Source: Halobacteriales archaeon QS_9_68_17 (GTDB lineage: Archaea > Halobacteriota > Halobacteria > Halobacteriales > Natronoarchaeaceae). From it: a stretch of DNA of 64,000 nt. Below are positions 18,081 to 27,456 of the stretch, piece after piece. Numbering within the stretch: the stretch's first letter is position 1; each line of letters begins with the position of its first letter. Both the position numbers and the translations under genes were made by a program. The notes under the pieces were generated by a model. It did no database searches. It saw nothing but the letters and a program-made list of their open reading frames with translations, and was not told where the DNA came from. The stretch spans positions 20,682-84,681 of the forward strand of contig PXSA01000040.1 in NCBI GenBank assembly GCA_003023565.1. The letters run 5' to 3'.

Positions 18081-19286
18081 ATGAGCACGTTAGCGGCCGC
18101 GGAGCCGTACACCACCCGGTTCCAGACGGCGGTCAGTACGGTCGACGGCAGGGACGTGACGCTGGAGACGACGTACTTCTATCCGGAGAGCGGCGGTCAA
18201 CCGGCCGACCGCGGCGAGATCGACGGGATCGACGTCGAACACGTTCGGAAGGAGGGCGAGCGTGTCGTCCACACCCTCTCGACGGCCCCGGCATGGAGCG
18301 CGGGACACCGCGCGCTCTGTGAGGTGGACTGGTCGTTCCGGATGTACTGCATGCGAGCGCACACGGCGAGCCACGCGCTGTACGGCGCGGGCCGCCGCGT
18401 GCTCGACGACCTCGGGTACGGCGGCTTCGGCATCGACGAGGAGAAGGTGCGGATCGACTTCCGAACGTCGACCGATGTCACCGACTCGACGCTCGTGGAA
18501 CTGGAGCGACTGGTGAACGAGGCGGTCTGGGACTCCCGAGACGTCTCCTGGGAGGAGGTCCCGCTGTCGGAGGCCCGCGAACGCGACGACGTGGCGTTCA
18601 ATACGAGGACCGAGGAGGGCGTGTTCGGTGAGGCCGACACGGTGCGGATCGTTACGGTAGAGGAGTGGGACGCGGCCGCCTGCGGCGGGACGCACGCCCG
18701 GAACACGCGCGAGGTCGGTCCCGTGACGCTGCTCGACCGGTCGAACCCCGGCGAGGGTCTCACTCGCGTCGAGTTCGCCGTGGGCGGCGCCGGCATCGAC
18801 CGGCGGGCGACGGAGAAAGCGGCGGCGCTCGACGCGACCACGGCGCTCGGGACGAGCGTTGCCGACCTCCCGGCGGCGGTCGAGCGCCTCCAGGCCGAAC
18901 GGTCCGAGCTGGCGAAAGAGGTCGAACGGCTCCGGTCCGAGGCGCTCGACCACCGGCTAGAGCGACTGTGCAGCGACCCGGTCGAACGGGAGGGACGGAC
19001 CTGGGTCGTAGGTACGGTCGACGGGGTCGGTCCGAACGACGTGGACGACCGTGCGCGAGAACTCGCGGGTCAGCGCGCGGACGTCGTGGCGCTCGTCGGG
19101 AGAGACGACCCTCCGTTCGTGGTAGTGGGTGCTGCGGCGGGCGCTGACGCCATCGTCGACGACGTCACCGCCGCGTTCGGCGGAGGCGGTGGCGGTTCGG
19201 ACCGCGTCGCGCAGGCTGGCGGACTGTCGGGCGACCCGGAGACCATCGCTGCCTACCTGAAGTCGGGCGAGATCCCCGACGGGTGA
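18081..19286 (+). CDS. alaX: alanyl-tRNA editing protein AlaX (long form)
   Basis: This 401-residue protein hydrolyses mischarged Ser- or Gly-tRNA(Ala). The editing domain shows YPESGGQPADRG, the zinc-binding HTASH of MRAHTASHALYG, and the second zinc pair in CGGTHARNTREVG. A coiled-coil stretch (AVERLQAERSELAKEVERLR) and a C-terminal DHHA1-like domain ending in GGGGGG follow, which marks the long AlaX form. The start at 18081 (MSTLAAAEPY) is preferred to an upstream in-frame ATG. Confidence 0.9.
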   Translation: MSTLAAAEPYTTRFQTAVSTVDGRDVTLETTYFYPESGGQPADRGEIDGIDVEHVRKEGERVVHTLSTAPAWSAGHRALCEVDWSFRMYCMRAHTASHALYGAGRRVLDDLGYGGFGIDEEKVRIDFRTSTDVTDSTLVELERLVNEAVWDSRDVSWEEVPLSEARERDDVAFNTRTEEGVFGEADTVRIVTVEEWDAAACGGTHARNTREVGPVTLLDRSNPGEGLTRVEFAVGGAGIDRRATEKAAALDATTALGTSVADLPAAVERLQAERSELAKEVERLRSEALDHRLERLCSDPVEREGRTWVVGTVDGVGPNDVDDRARELAGQRADVVALVGRDDPPFVVVGAAAGADAIVDDVTAAFGGGGGGSDRVAQAGGLSGDPETIAAYLKSGEIPDG

Positions 19287-19440
19287 GGGCCGTTACGGCA
19301 GGGTCGAGCGGCATCGTTGTCACCGCCACACTGCAGAGGCATGACCTGACAGCAATCTTACCTCTTAGTTCTCCCTTCTAAATTTTTATTCTAAGAGCAG
19401 TAAACCTCTCCACAGCCTCCGGAAACAAACGGTAGCGTCG

Positions 19441-19453
19441 ACCACAGTGTGGT
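19441..19453. promoter_or_regulatory. palindrome ACCACA-G-TGTGGT
   Basis: A perfect 6-base-arm inverted repeat in an AT-richer gap, about 65 bases upstream of the remnant of a winged-helix regulator. It could be the former operator of that gene. Confidence 0.35.
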
Positions 19454-19517
19454 TCACGGTAACGTCATACTCATCGGTGAGAGATCGTGGTCTTCGACCG
19501 AACGGAGAGCCGTACCG

Positions 19518-19700
19518 ATGGATAGCCTGTCCTTCGTCGCGGGGTCGACCGCCCGGCGCGAGGTGCTGTCGGTACTCGCTTCCGACCCGGCCACGCGGTG
19601 CTCGATCCGTCGGGGTCGAGCAAGTCGTCGGTGTACGACGCGCTGAACAAGCTAGAGGAAAAGGGGTTCATCTACCAACGCCACGACGTTGCTTGTCCGC
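19518..19700 (+). pseudogene. remnant of winged-helix transcription regulator
   Basis: Frame one from the ATG at 19518 reads MDSLSFVAGSTARREVLSVL and then ASDPATR; the next frame continues DPSGSSKSSVYDALNKLEEK and GFIYQRHD. Together these are the first half of a haloarchaeal winged-helix regulator (helix-turn-helix with SSVYDALNKLEEKG as recognition helix). A net frameshift separates the two near 19597, and the wing and C-terminal domain are missing. It lies directly upstream of the acyl-CoA dehydrogenase but is not in control of it as it stands. Confidence 0.6.
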
Positions 19701-19843
19701 TTCGCGGACTGCGCTGTCGCCCGAAAATCGGAGGGTTGGGATCACGAGGATCTTCGGTTCTCGTACGACTCCTTGAGGGTGGGGCATTGCCCTGTCTTCC
19801 AGATAACGTTCACCTTTTTTACTCCACCACCGAAGAGGCGAGT

Positions 19844-21016
19844 ATGGAGCTATCCGACGAGCAACGCGCGGTCCGAGACGTGGTGCGGGAGTTCGCGGAG
19901 GAGGAGATCCGCCCGCTGGCGCGCGAAGCGGACGAGACGCAGTCGTTCCCCGAGGAAGCGTGGGACGGCCTCGCCGACCTCGATCTCACCGGCCTGACGG
20001 TTCCCGAGGAGTACGGCGGCTACGACGCCGACCGGCTGACCTACAGCGTGGTGAACGAGCAGGTCGCCTACGGCATGCTCTCGGTCGCCACCGCGCTCTC
20101 GGTCCACTGCCTCGCGACCTCCTGTATCGCGACGTTCGGGAGCGAGGACCAGAAGGCGCGCTGGCTGCCGGAGATGGTCGACGGCCGCCCGGTCGGCGCG
20201 TTCGCGCTCTCGGAACCCGAGGCCGGATCGAACCCGGCCGAGATGACCACCGAGGCTCGCAGAGAGGGCGACGAGTACGTCATCGACGGCGACAAGCAGT
20301 GGATCACGAACGGCGAGCGCGCGGGCGTCGTCATCGTCTTCGCCAAGACCGACCGCGACGACCCGAACAGCGTCACGCAGTTCCTCGTCCCGAAAGACGC
20401 CGCCGAGGAACCCTCGGCGAGCAGCCGGACTGCGTCCGGCGACGCCGACGGACCGCAGGTCGGCAAGAAGGAGGACAAACTCGGCCTGCGCGCCAGCGAC
20501 ACCACGTCGCTCAGCTTCGACGGCGTGCGGATCCCCGTCGAGAACCGCCTGACTGAGGAGGGGAAGGGGATGAGCGCCGCTCTCTCGATCCTCACCGGCG
20601 GCCGGATCGGCATTGCATCGCAGGCCGTCGGTCTCGCCCAGTCGGCGCTCGACGAGGCGGTCGACTACGCCGGCGAGCGCGAGCAGTTCGGCAAGCCGGT
20701 CGGCGACATCCAGACGATCCGGCACAAACTCGCCGACATGGGGACGCAGGTGCGGGCGAGCCGCCTGCTGACGCGGGACGCCGCCGCCCGCGAGGACCGC
20801 GGCGACGACGTGCGCATGGCTGCGAGCATGGCGAAGTACTTCGCCAGCGAGGCCGCGATGGACGTGACCAACGAGGCGGTCCAGATCCACGGCGGCTACG
20901 GCTACGTCACCGAGGGCGACGTCGAGCGGCTCTACCGCGACGCGAAGATCACCACTATCTACGAGGGCACCAGCGAGGTCCAGAAGACGGTGATCGCCCG
21001 CGAAATGCTGGAGTAG
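19844..21016 (+). CDS. acyl-CoA dehydrogenase
   Basis: This 390-residue FAD enzyme oxidises acyl-CoA at alpha-beta carbons in fatty acid or branched-chain catabolism. Typical segments are GAFALSEPEAGSNPAEM, KQWITNGERAGVVIVFAKT and the C-terminal HGGYGYVTEGDVERLYRDAK with the catalytic-region YEGTSEVQKTVIAREML. A Ser/Ala-rich stretch (EEPSASSRTASGDADG) is an insertion in a surface loop. The ATG at 19844 follows a weak T-run; the longer ORF in the track includes a dead regulator. It stands alone. Confidence 0.92.
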   Translation: MELSDEQRAVRDVVREFAEEEIRPLAREADETQSFPEEAWDGLADLDLTGLTVPEEYGGYDADRLTYSVVNEQVAYGMLSVATALSVHCLATSCIATFGSEDQKARWLPEMVDGRPVGAFALSEPEAGSNPAEMTTEARREGDEYVIDGDKQWITNGERAGVVIVFAKTDRDDPNSVTQFLVPKDAAEEPSASSRTASGDADGPQVGKKEDKLGLRASDTTSLSFDGVRIPVENRLTEEGKGMSAALSILTGGRIGIASQAVGLAQSALDEAVDYAGEREQFGKPVGDIQTIRHKLADMGTQVRASRLLTRDAAAREDRGDDVRMAASMAKYFASEAAMDVTNEAVQIHGGYGYVTEGDVERLYRDAKITTIYEGTSEVQKTVIAREMLE

Positions 21017-21049
21017 TCGTCGCGGAGCCTCCGCCGAGCGTCGGTCGAC

Positions 21050-21715
21050 CTACTCCGAGACGGGCGACTCGTCGGGGTCGACCGGACCCGTACCGATCCC
21101 GTCGGCCGCGTCCGACTTCTCGTCGACCGATGCAGAGGCGTCGTTCGTCGGGGTCGTCTCGTCGCCGTTCGACTCCGGATCGTCGTCTCCCCCGTCCGAC
21201 TCGTCGCCGCCGACCGGACTGGCGGGGACGCCGACCATCGTCTCGCCCGGGTCGACGTCGTCGACGACGACCGCGCCCGCACCGACCGCCGCCCCCTCCC
21301 CGACGGTGATGTCGCCGACGAGCGTCGCGTTCGCCCCCATGACGACCTCGTCCTCGACGGTCGGGTGGCGCTTCACCGGCCGTGGGTCGTTCCCGCCGAG
21401 CGTACAGCCGTGATGCATGTGCACGTCGTCGCCGACCTCGGCGGTCTCGCCGATGACGACGCCCGCCCCGTGGTCGATGAACAGGCGGCGACCGATCTGG
21501 GCGGCCGGGTGGATCTCGATCCCCGTGAGAAAGCGGCTGAACTGCGAAAGGAGACGCGCCGTCAGGCGGAACCCGCGGTTCCACAGCGCGTGGGCGATCC
21601 GGTGGAACCACACCGCGTGCAGGCCGGCGTAACACAGCGCAACCTCCAGTTTGCTCTTTGCGGCGGGATCGCGCTCAAGCGCGGCGCGCACGTCCTCGCG
21701 AGGGCCTTCAAGCAT
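21050..21715 (-). CDS. cysE: serine O-acetyltransferase
   Basis: This 221-residue enzyme acetylates serine with acetyl-CoA for cysteine synthesis. It has the N-terminal helices (GLHAVWFHRIAHALWNRG) and the left-handed beta-helix hexapeptide repeats (IEIHPAAQIGRRLFIDHG, GETAEVGDDVHMHHGCTLGG). The last 50 residues are a poorly conserved acidic Asp/Ser/Thr tail, which is a haloarchaeal feature rather than part of the enzyme. No cysteine synthase lies next to it. Confidence 0.92.
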   Translation of the reverse strand: MLEGPREDVRAALERDPAAKSKLEVALCYAGLHAVWFHRIAHALWNRGFRLTARLLSQFSRFLTGIEIHPAAQIGRRLFIDHGAGVVIGETAEVGDDVHMHHGCTLGGNDPRPVKRHPTVEDEVVMGANATLVGDITVGEGAAVGAGAVVVDDVDPGETMVGVPASPVGGDESDGGDDDPESNGDETTPTNDASASVDEKSDAADGIGTGPVDPDESPVSE

Positions 21716-21949
21716 GTCGCGTCACCCGTCGGGACGACGGCGGTCGGACGCGCGCGGCGGCCGCTTCCCGACCCGACGGGCGGCACCCACAGCGACACCG
21801 GGTCCGGCGAGCGCGCTCGCGGTCGACGGCGGTGCCGACGGTGTGGCTGTGAGACGCCATACGTACGGATCGGCCGCTCGGACCCAAAACCCGTTCGGTT
21901 CGTCCTGTCGACCGCAGTGCATTTGCGCCGGCGGCGCGTACGGCCGGGC

Positions 21950-22477
21950 GTGCCATACGAGGAGTACGACGCCGTCGTGTACGACCTGGACGGAACCCTC
22001 GTCGACCTCGTCGTCGACTGGGGCGCGGTCGCCGCCGACGTGGAGACGGTGTACGAGGACGCGAGCGTCGATCCCGCCGGCCGGAGCCTGTGGGACCTGT
22101 TAGCGGAAGCGCGCGACCACGGCCTGTTCGACGACGTGAACGCGGCGATCGCCGCACACGAGTGCGAGGGCGCGCGGCGGTCGCGTCGCCTGCCGCTCGC
22201 GGACGAACTGTCGTCGCTCGACCGGCCGGCGGCGGTCTGCTCGCTCAACTGCGCCGAGGCCTGCACCGTCGCGCTGGCGGAGCACGGCTTATCCGAGTTC
22301 GTCGAGGCGGTCGTCGGCCGCGACACCGTCGAGACGTGGAAGCCCGACCCGGAGTCGCTGCTGGCCGCCGTCGAAGCGACCGGCGTCGATCCGTCTCGGG
22401 CGGTGTTCGTCGGCGACTCCGAGCGCGACGCGCGGGCGGCCGAACGCGCGGGCGTTGACTTCGTCTACGTGGACTGA
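21950..22477 (+). CDS. HAD-family hydrolase
   Basis: This 175-residue protein is a haloacid dehalogenase-type phosphatase. Motif I is YDLDGTLVD, motif II is around CSLNCAEA, motif III lysine is in ETWKPDPESL, and motif IV is FVGDSERDARAAERAG. It is likely a phosphoglycolate phosphatase-like enzyme, but the substrate is unknown. The start is a GTG at 21950 (VPYEEYDAVVYDLDG). It overlaps the next minus-strand gene by 13 bases at the 3' ends. Confidence 0.82.
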   Translation: MPYEEYDAVVYDLDGTLVDLVVDWGAVAADVETVYEDASVDPAGRSLWDLLAEARDHGLFDDVNAAIAAHECEGARRSRRLPLADELSSLDRPAAVCSLNCAEACTVALAEHGLSEFVEAVVGRDTVETWKPDPESLLAAVEATGVDPSRAVFVGDSERDARAAERAGVDFVYVD

Positions 22478-22731
22478 ACGCGGCGGCGCTCCCGGAGGAA
22501 GATACCGACGCCGGTCACGAGCCAGACGAGCGCGCCGACTCGGACCGCGAACCCCGCGCGGGCGGCCCACGTGGGGAGCGTGGCGAACAGCGACAGGACC
22601 ACCACCAGCGGGACGCCAGCGAGGATGGTCGTCACGAAGGTGAGCTGCATCACTCGCGCGTAGTCGACCTCGTCTGGGGGCGTCCCGTGGGCCGCGTCCT
22701 CGGCGTCCCCGGAGTCGACGCGTTCGGGCAC
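22465..22731 (-). CDS. two-helix membrane protein (DUF5822-like)
   Basis: This 88-residue protein has a polar N-terminus and two hydrophobic helices (QLTFVTTILAGVPLVVVLSL and VRVGALVWLVTGVGIFL). It resembles a small haloarchaeal family (DUF5822, from memory) of unknown function. The start is a GTG at 22731. It converges with the HAD gene and overlaps it slightly. Confidence 0.7.
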   Translation of the reverse strand: MPERVDSGDAEDAAHGTPPDEVDYARVMQLTFVTTILAGVPLVVVLSLFATLPTWAARAGFAVRVGALVWLVTGVGIFLRERRRVQST

Positions 22732-22783
22732 GGGTAGTGGCTAGGAGCGCGCGGTGTAATGCGTGGCGGTTCGGCGCGGCGGT

Positions 22784-23017
22784 TCACAGCATCGGCCGGG
22801 CGAGGATGTACAGGCCGACCGCGACGGCGGCCGCGCCGAAGGCGCGGACGACGCGGGCGTATCTCGCCGGCGGGTTCCAGCCCTGCCCGTACTGGCCGGG
22901 GTCTCTCGGACCGCGGCCGACCGTCTGCAGTCGGAGGAACGCGCCGGGGAACCCTATCAGGAACAGTCCGAGACCGATCGACAACGCGATCGCGAGGAGT
23001 TCGCGGAGGCCGTACAT
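22784..23017 (-). CDS. small membrane protein
   Basis: This 77-residue protein begins MYGLRELLAIALSIGLGLFL and has a second helix near the end (AFGAAAVAVGLYILARP). The ORF track starts eight residues earlier, but the ATG at 23017 places the first helix at the N-terminus as expected. Function is unknown. It is transcribed divergently from panB. Confidence 0.65.
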   Translation of the reverse strand: MYGLRELLAIALSIGLGLFLIGFPGAFLRLQTVGRGPRDPGQYGQGWNPPARYARVVRAFGAAAVAVGLYILARPML

Positions 23018-23116
23018 ATCGGAGCGCTCGCACGCCCCCACCGAAAAGGTACCTACGGCGGACGGTCACGGCCGAAGACGCTGTCCTTTTATCGTGAGGA
23101 AAGCGAAGGGTCGCGT

Positions 23117-23929
23117 ATGCCAACCGTTCCGGAGGTCCGTGAGCAGGCCGGGTCGGAGCCGATCACGATGATCACCGCGTACGACGCGCCCACGGCGTCG
23201 CTGGTCGACCGGGCGGACATCGACGTCGTTCTCGTGGGAGACAGCATGGGCAACGTCTCGCTGGGCTACGAGTCGACGCTCCCGGTCACGGTCGAGGAGA
23301 TGGCGAGCAGGACCGGGGCGGTCGTCCGCGGCACGGACGAGGCGCTCGTCGTCGCCGACATGCCCTTCCTCTCCGTCGGGGTGAGCCGCGAACGGAGCGT
23401 CGAGAACGCCGGCCGGATGGTCAAAGAGGAGGGCGCGGACGCGGTGAAACTGGAGTGTGGTTCTCACACCGTCGACCTCACCGAGCGCCTCGTCCGGCTC
23501 GGCGTTCCGGTGATGGCTCACCTCGGCCTGACGCCCCAGCAGGTCAATCAGCTCGGCGGGTTCACGCGACAGGGGACCAGCGACGACGCCGCGCGGGAGA
23601 TCATCGACCTGGCGGTCGAGCACGAGGAGGCGGGCGCGTTCTCGCTCGTCCTCGAACACGTCCCGTCGAACCTGGCCGCGGCGGTCACCGACGCCATCGA
23701 CATCCCCACCATCGGCATCGGCGCGGGCCCGGAGACGGACGGGCAGGTGCTCGTGTTCAACGACGTGGTCGGTCTCAGCGAGCGTGCGCCGCCGTTCGCG
23801 GAGCAGTTCGGCGACGTTCGGAGCGAGATCGAGGGCGCGGTCGGCGACTACGCGGAGGCGGTGCGCTCCGGCGAGTACCCCGCCGAGGAGCACAGCCACG
23901 AGACGGAGTACGACGACCTCGGGTACTGA
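23117..23929 (+). CDS. panB: 3-methyl-2-oxobutanoate hydroxymethyltransferase
   Basis: This 270-residue enzyme adds a hydroxymethyl group from methylene-pterin to 2-oxoisovalerate, the first step to pantothenate and coenzyme A. Signature segments are MITAYDAPTASLVDRADID, VLVGDSMGNVSLGYESTLPV, VKLECG and MAHLGLTPQQVNQLGGF, with the PTIGIGAGPETDGQVLV motif near the end. The ATG at 23117 is chosen over the much longer upstream frame. It is monocistronic and convergent with an alpha/beta hydrolase. Confidence 0.95.
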   Translation: MPTVPEVREQAGSEPITMITAYDAPTASLVDRADIDVVLVGDSMGNVSLGYESTLPVTVEEMASRTGAVVRGTDEALVVADMPFLSVGVSRERSVENAGRMVKEEGADAVKLECGSHTVDLTERLVRLGVPVMAHLGLTPQQVNQLGGFTRQGTSDDAAREIIDLAVEHEEAGAFSLVLEHVPSNLAAAVTDAIDIPTIGIGAGPETDGQVLVFNDVVGLSERAPPFAEQFGDVRSEIEGAVGDYAEAVRSGEYPAEEHSHETEYDDLGY

Positions 23930-23936
23930 GCCCCGG

Positions 23937-24710
23937 CTACTCCAGTCCGCTCAGGAAGTTCCCGACCGCCGCGTTGAACGACCCCGGCCGCTCCAGCATC
24001 GCGAGGTGCGCGGCGTCGTCGATGACCGCGAGCGCCGCGTCCGGCAGTTCGTCCGCGAGGTACTCGTGGAACCACGGCGGCGTCAGGCGGTCGTTCTCGC
24101 CGACGGCGGCGAGGGCCGGCACGGCTATCTCGCCGACCCGGTCCCGGACGTCGAACCCGTGGCAGGTCCGGAAGTCCCGCGCCGTCACCTCCCGGCCGCA
24201 CTCGCGCATGGCGGCCTCGGAGAGTTCCACGAGGTCGTCGTCCGGGTCGTCGAACAGCGTCCCGGGCTCGTGGAGGAACTCGACCGCGCGGTCGAAGTCG
24301 TCCGCGAGCCAGCCGAGCAGGTCCTCGTTGACGGAGAGCCGCGCGCCCGTGCCCGCGAGGACGAGCGCCTCGGGGTCGAAGTCGCGCTCCAGCGCGACGT
24401 GCATGACGACGGCTCCGCCGAGCGAGTTGCCGACGAGGACCGCCGCGTCGGTCGCCTCCGCGACCGCGATCACGTCGTCCGCGTACGCGGAGAGGGTGCT
24501 GTACCCCTCCTCCGCGTCGATGTCGTCGGAGTCGCCGTGGCCGGAGAGGTCCATCGCGACGACCGGGCGGTCGTCCGCCAGACGGAACTGCGACTTCCAG
24601 ACCCCTTTGTTGCCGCCGCTGCCGTGGACACACAGGAGCGGCGCGCCGTCGCCGCCCCTGTCGGAGCGCCGGTAGGCCGTCTCGCGGCCCCGGTGCGTGA
24701 CGGTTTCCAT
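23937..24710 (-). CDS. alpha/beta-fold hydrolase
   Basis: This 257-residue protein has the oxyanion segment LCVHGSGGNKGVW, the nucleophile elbow GNSLGGA, an aspartate after beta-7 (VGENDRLTPPWF) and the catalytic His in IDDAAHLAMLERPG. It is a soluble esterase- or lyase-like enzyme with unknown substrate. The 3' end converges with panB; on the other side it is divergent from the Hsp20-like gene. Confidence 0.85.
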   Translation of the reverse strand: METVTHRGRETAYRRSDRGGDGAPLLCVHGSGGNKGVWKSQFRLADDRPVVAMDLSGHGDSDDIDAEEGYSTLSAYADDVIAVAEATDAAVLVGNSLGGAVVMHVALERDFDPEALVLAGTGARLSVNEDLLGWLADDFDRAVEFLHEPGTLFDDPDDDLVELSEAAMRECGREVTARDFRTCHGFDVRDRVGEIAVPALAAVGENDRLTPPWFHEYLADELPDAALAVIDDAAHLAMLERPGSFNAAVGNFLSGLE

Positions 24711-24823
24711 ACCGTCGGTTCGGCGGGAAACCCCTTAAAACTCGACGCGCCCGTCGGTATCGATCGCTGTGAACCGCAATTCATCCGGAACGCCTTCTGG
24801 CCGTTGCGTGTGGGGATCGTCAA

Positions 24824-24838
24824 CGAAAAGTATAAATA
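24824..24838 (+). promoter_or_regulatory. strong archaeal promoter (BRE plus TATA)
   Basis: CGAAAAG followed by TATAAATA is a near-ideal BRE and TATA box, placed about 30 bases upstream of the Hsp20-like start codon. Confidence 0.75.
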
Positions 24839-24847
24839 CTATTGGAG

Positions 24848-24862
24848 CTAACTTCGGGTTAG
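24848..24862 (+). promoter_or_regulatory. inverted repeat at predicted start of transcription
   Basis: CTAAC-TTCGG-GTTAG forms a perfect 5-base stem with a TTCGG loop, ending 4 bases before the ATG. It covers the transcription start expected from the TATA box, so it may be an operator or a leader hairpin for the chaperone pair. Confidence 0.45.
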
Positions 24863-24866
24863 TCAC

Positions 24867-25121
24867 ATGAACATCGACCAGTTCGCGGAGGAGGACGGGC
24901 GGGTCGTCCGCGAGTACGGCTACGGCGACGACGTAGTGATCGCGGCCGACCTCGGTCCGTCGGTTGCCGACGCCGACGTCGACGTGCTGGCGGACACGGC
25001 TATCGTCGTCACCGGCGCGGGCGAGGACGAACCGCGGATCGAACTCGATCTCCCGGAGGGGGACGCGGAAGTGTTTATCAAAAACGGCGTCCTCACTATC
25101 GAACTGAAGGAGGAAGCATGA
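24867..25121 (+). CDS. Hsp20-like small protein (DUF7127-like)
   Basis: This 84-residue acidic protein has the alpha-crystallin-like end ([17 protein letters not shown]), where NGVLTI is the usual Hsp20 signature, but it is shorter than a classical small heat shock protein. It overlaps the Cdc48 start by 4 bases (ATGA), so both are made from one strong promoter. A role as adaptor or co-chaperone of Cdc48 is inference from that coupling. Confidence 0.75.
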   Translation: MNIDQFAEEDGRVVREYGYGDDVVIAADLGPSVADADVDVLADTAIVVTGAGEDEPRIELDLPEGDAEVFIKNGVLTIELKEEA

Positions 25122-27382
25122 AGCTCACTGTCAAACCACTCAAACAGAAGGACGCGGGGCGGGGACTGGCGGCCATCGACCGGGCTACGATGCAGGAGCT
25201 CGGTCTCGAAAACGGCGACTACATCCTCATCGGGGCCGGCGAGGACCGCGCGGTCGCGCGGGTCTGGCCGGGCTACCCGGAGGACGAGGGCAAGGGCATC
25301 GTCCGCATCGACGGGCGTCTCCGTCAGGAGGCGGACGTCGGCATCGACGACCGCGTGGCCGTCGAGACGGCGGACGTCAGCCCGGCGACCAGCGTGACGG
25401 TCGCGCTCCCCCAGAACCTCCGTATCCGGGGCAACATCGGCCCTCTCGTCCGCGATAAGCTCTCCGGACAGGCCGTCACCGAGGGCCAGACGGTGCCGTT
25501 CCCGCTCTCGTTCGGCCCCATGTCCAGCAGCGGGCAGTCCGTCCCGCTGAAGATCGCGTCGACCGAGCCCGGCGGCACGGTCGTCATTACTGACTCCACC
25601 GACATCCAGATCAGCGAGAAGCCCGCCGAGCAGATCTCCGGCGCGGCGGCGGGTGCCGGCGGCGGCGACACCCCCAGCGTCACCTACGAGGACATCGGCG
25701 GCCTCGACGACGAGCTGGAACAGGTCCGCGAGATGATCGAGTTGCCGATGCGCCACCCCGAGCTGTTCCAGCAGCTCGGCATCGAGCCGCCGAAGGGCGT
25801 CCTCCTACACGGCCCGCCGGGCACCGGGAAGACGCTCATGGCGAAGGCCGTCGCCAACGAGATCGACGCCCACTTCGACACCATCTCCGGCCCGGAGATC
25901 ATGTCGAAGTACTACGGCGAGAGCGAGGAGCAGCTCCGCGAGGTGTTCGAGGAGGCCGAGGACAACGCCCCCGCGATCATCTTCATCGACGAGCTCGACT
26001 CCATCGCCCCCAAGCGCGAGGAGGCGGGCGGCGACGTCGAACGGCGCGTCGTCGCGCAGCTGCTCAGCCTGATGGACGGTCTCGACGAGCGCGGCGAGAT
26101 CATCGTCATCGGCGCGACGAACCGGGTCGACGCCATCGACCCCGCGCTCCGCCGCGGCGGTCGCTTCGACCGCGAGATCGAGATCGGCGTCCCCGACAAG
26201 GAGGGCCGCCGCGAGATCCTGCAGGTCCACACGCGCGGCATGCCGCTGGTCGACGGCATCGACCTCGAGCAGTACGCCGAGAACACCCACGGCTTCGTCG
26301 GCGCGGACCTCGAGTCACTGACGAAGGAAACCGCGATGAACGCGCTCCGGCGCATCCGCCCGGAACTCGACCTCGAGTCCGAGCAGATCGACGCCGACGT
26401 CCTCGACGAGCTACAGGTCACGCAGGAGGACTTCCGCGAGGCGCTGAAGGGGATCGAACCCTCGGCCCTGCGCGAGGTGTTCGTCGAGGTCCCCGACGTC
26501 ACGTGGGAGCAGGTCGGCGGACTGGAAGACACCAAGGAACGCCTCCGTGAGACCGTCCAGTGGCCGCTCGACTATCCCGAGGTGTTCGAGCAGATGGACA
26601 TAGAGGCCGCGAAGGGCGTGCTGATGTACGGCCCCCCGGGCACCGGGAAGACGCTCATGGCGAAGGCCGTCGCCAACGAGAGCCAGAGCAACTTCATCTC
26701 CATCAAGGGTCCCGAACTGCTGAACAAGTTCGTCGGCGAGTCCGAGAAGGGCGTCCGCGACATCTTCAGCAAGGCCCGCGAGAACGCCCCCACGGTGGTG
26801 TTCTTCGACGAGATCGACTCCATCGCGGGCGAGCGCGGCCGCGGTACCGGCGGCGGCAGCGAGGTCGGCGAGCGCGTCGTCTCGCAACTGCTGACCGAAC
26901 TCGACGGCCTCGAAGAACTGGAGGACGTGGTCGTCATCGCGACGACCAACCGCCCGGACCTCATCGACAACGCCCTGCTCCGGCCGGGTCGCCTGGACCG
27001 GCACGTCCACGTGCCCGTCCCCGACGAGGAGGCGCGCGAGAAGATCTTCGAGGTCCACACCCGGAGCAAGCCCCTGGCCGACGACGTCGACCTGGAGTGG
27101 CTCGCCGGCGAAACCGAGGGCTTCGTCGGGGCCGACATCGAAGCGCTCGTCCGCGAGGCCTCGATGACGGCGTCCCGCGAGTTCATCAACTCGGTCGACC
27201 CGGACGAGGTCGGCGACAGCGTCGGGAACGTCCGGGTCAGTCGCGAGCACTTCGAACAGGCGCTCGACGAGGTAACTCCCAGCGTCACCGAGGAGATCCG
27301 CGAGCAGTACGAGGAGATCGAAGAGCAGTTCGACCGGACCGAGGTCGAACCCGAGGAACAGGTCAGCCGGACGTTCCAGTAA
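25118..27382 (+). CDS. cdc48: Cdc48/VAT AAA+ unfoldase
   Basis: This 754-residue protein unfolds substrates for degradation or complex disassembly. It has an N-domain (about 1-190) and two AAA modules. Walker A occurs twice ([17 protein letters not shown], near residues 230 and 505), as do Walker B ([10 protein letters not shown] and [10 protein letters not shown]). The C-terminus is acidic and lacks a clear HbYX ending (VSRTFQ). It is translationally coupled to the Hsp20-like gene. A run of six T follows at 27426. Confidence 0.96.
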   Translation: MKLTVKPLKQKDAGRGLAAIDRATMQELGLENGDYILIGAGEDRAVARVWPGYPEDEGKGIVRIDGRLRQEADVGIDDRVAVETADVSPATSVTVALPQNLRIRGNIGPLVRDKLSGQAVTEGQTVPFPLSFGPMSSSGQSVPLKIASTEPGGTVVITDSTDIQISEKPAEQISGAAAGAGGGDTPSVTYEDIGGLDDELEQVREMIELPMRHPELFQQLGIEPPKGVLLHGPPGTGKTLMAKAVANEIDAHFDTISGPEIMSKYYGESEEQLREVFEEAEDNAPAIIFIDELDSIAPKREEAGGDVERRVVAQLLSLMDGLDERGEIIVIGATNRVDAIDPALRRGGRFDREIEIGVPDKEGRREILQVHTRGMPLVDGIDLEQYAENTHGFVGADLESLTKETAMNALRRIRPELDLESEQIDADVLDELQVTQEDFREALKGIEPSALREVFVEVPDVTWEQVGGLEDTKERLRETVQWPLDYPEVFEQMDIEAAKGVLMYGPPGTGKTLMAKAVANESQSNFISIKGPELLNKFVGESEKGVRDIFSKARENAPTVVFFDEIDSIAGERGRGTGGGSEVGERVVSQLLTELDGLEELEDVVVIATTNRPDLIDNALLRPGRLDRHVHVPVPDEEAREKIFEVHTRSKPLADDVDLEWLAGETEGFVGADIEALVREASMTASREFINSVDPDEVGDSVGNVRVSREHFEQALDEVTPSVTEEIREQYEEIEEQFDRTEVEPEEQVSRTFQ

Positions 27383-27425
27383 GACGGGCGGCGACCGTCG
27401 TCACACCGTTTTACCCTCCCGCTCC

Positions 27426-27431
27426 TTTTTT
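27426..27431 (+). terminator. T-run terminator after cdc48
   Basis: Six consecutive T residues after a CCTCCCGCTCC stretch, 44 bases past the cdc48 stop and before the next gene, are consistent with archaeal intrinsic termination. Confidence 0.45.
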
Positions 27432-27456
27432 GAGTCTCCGATACAGAGCATAGAAC

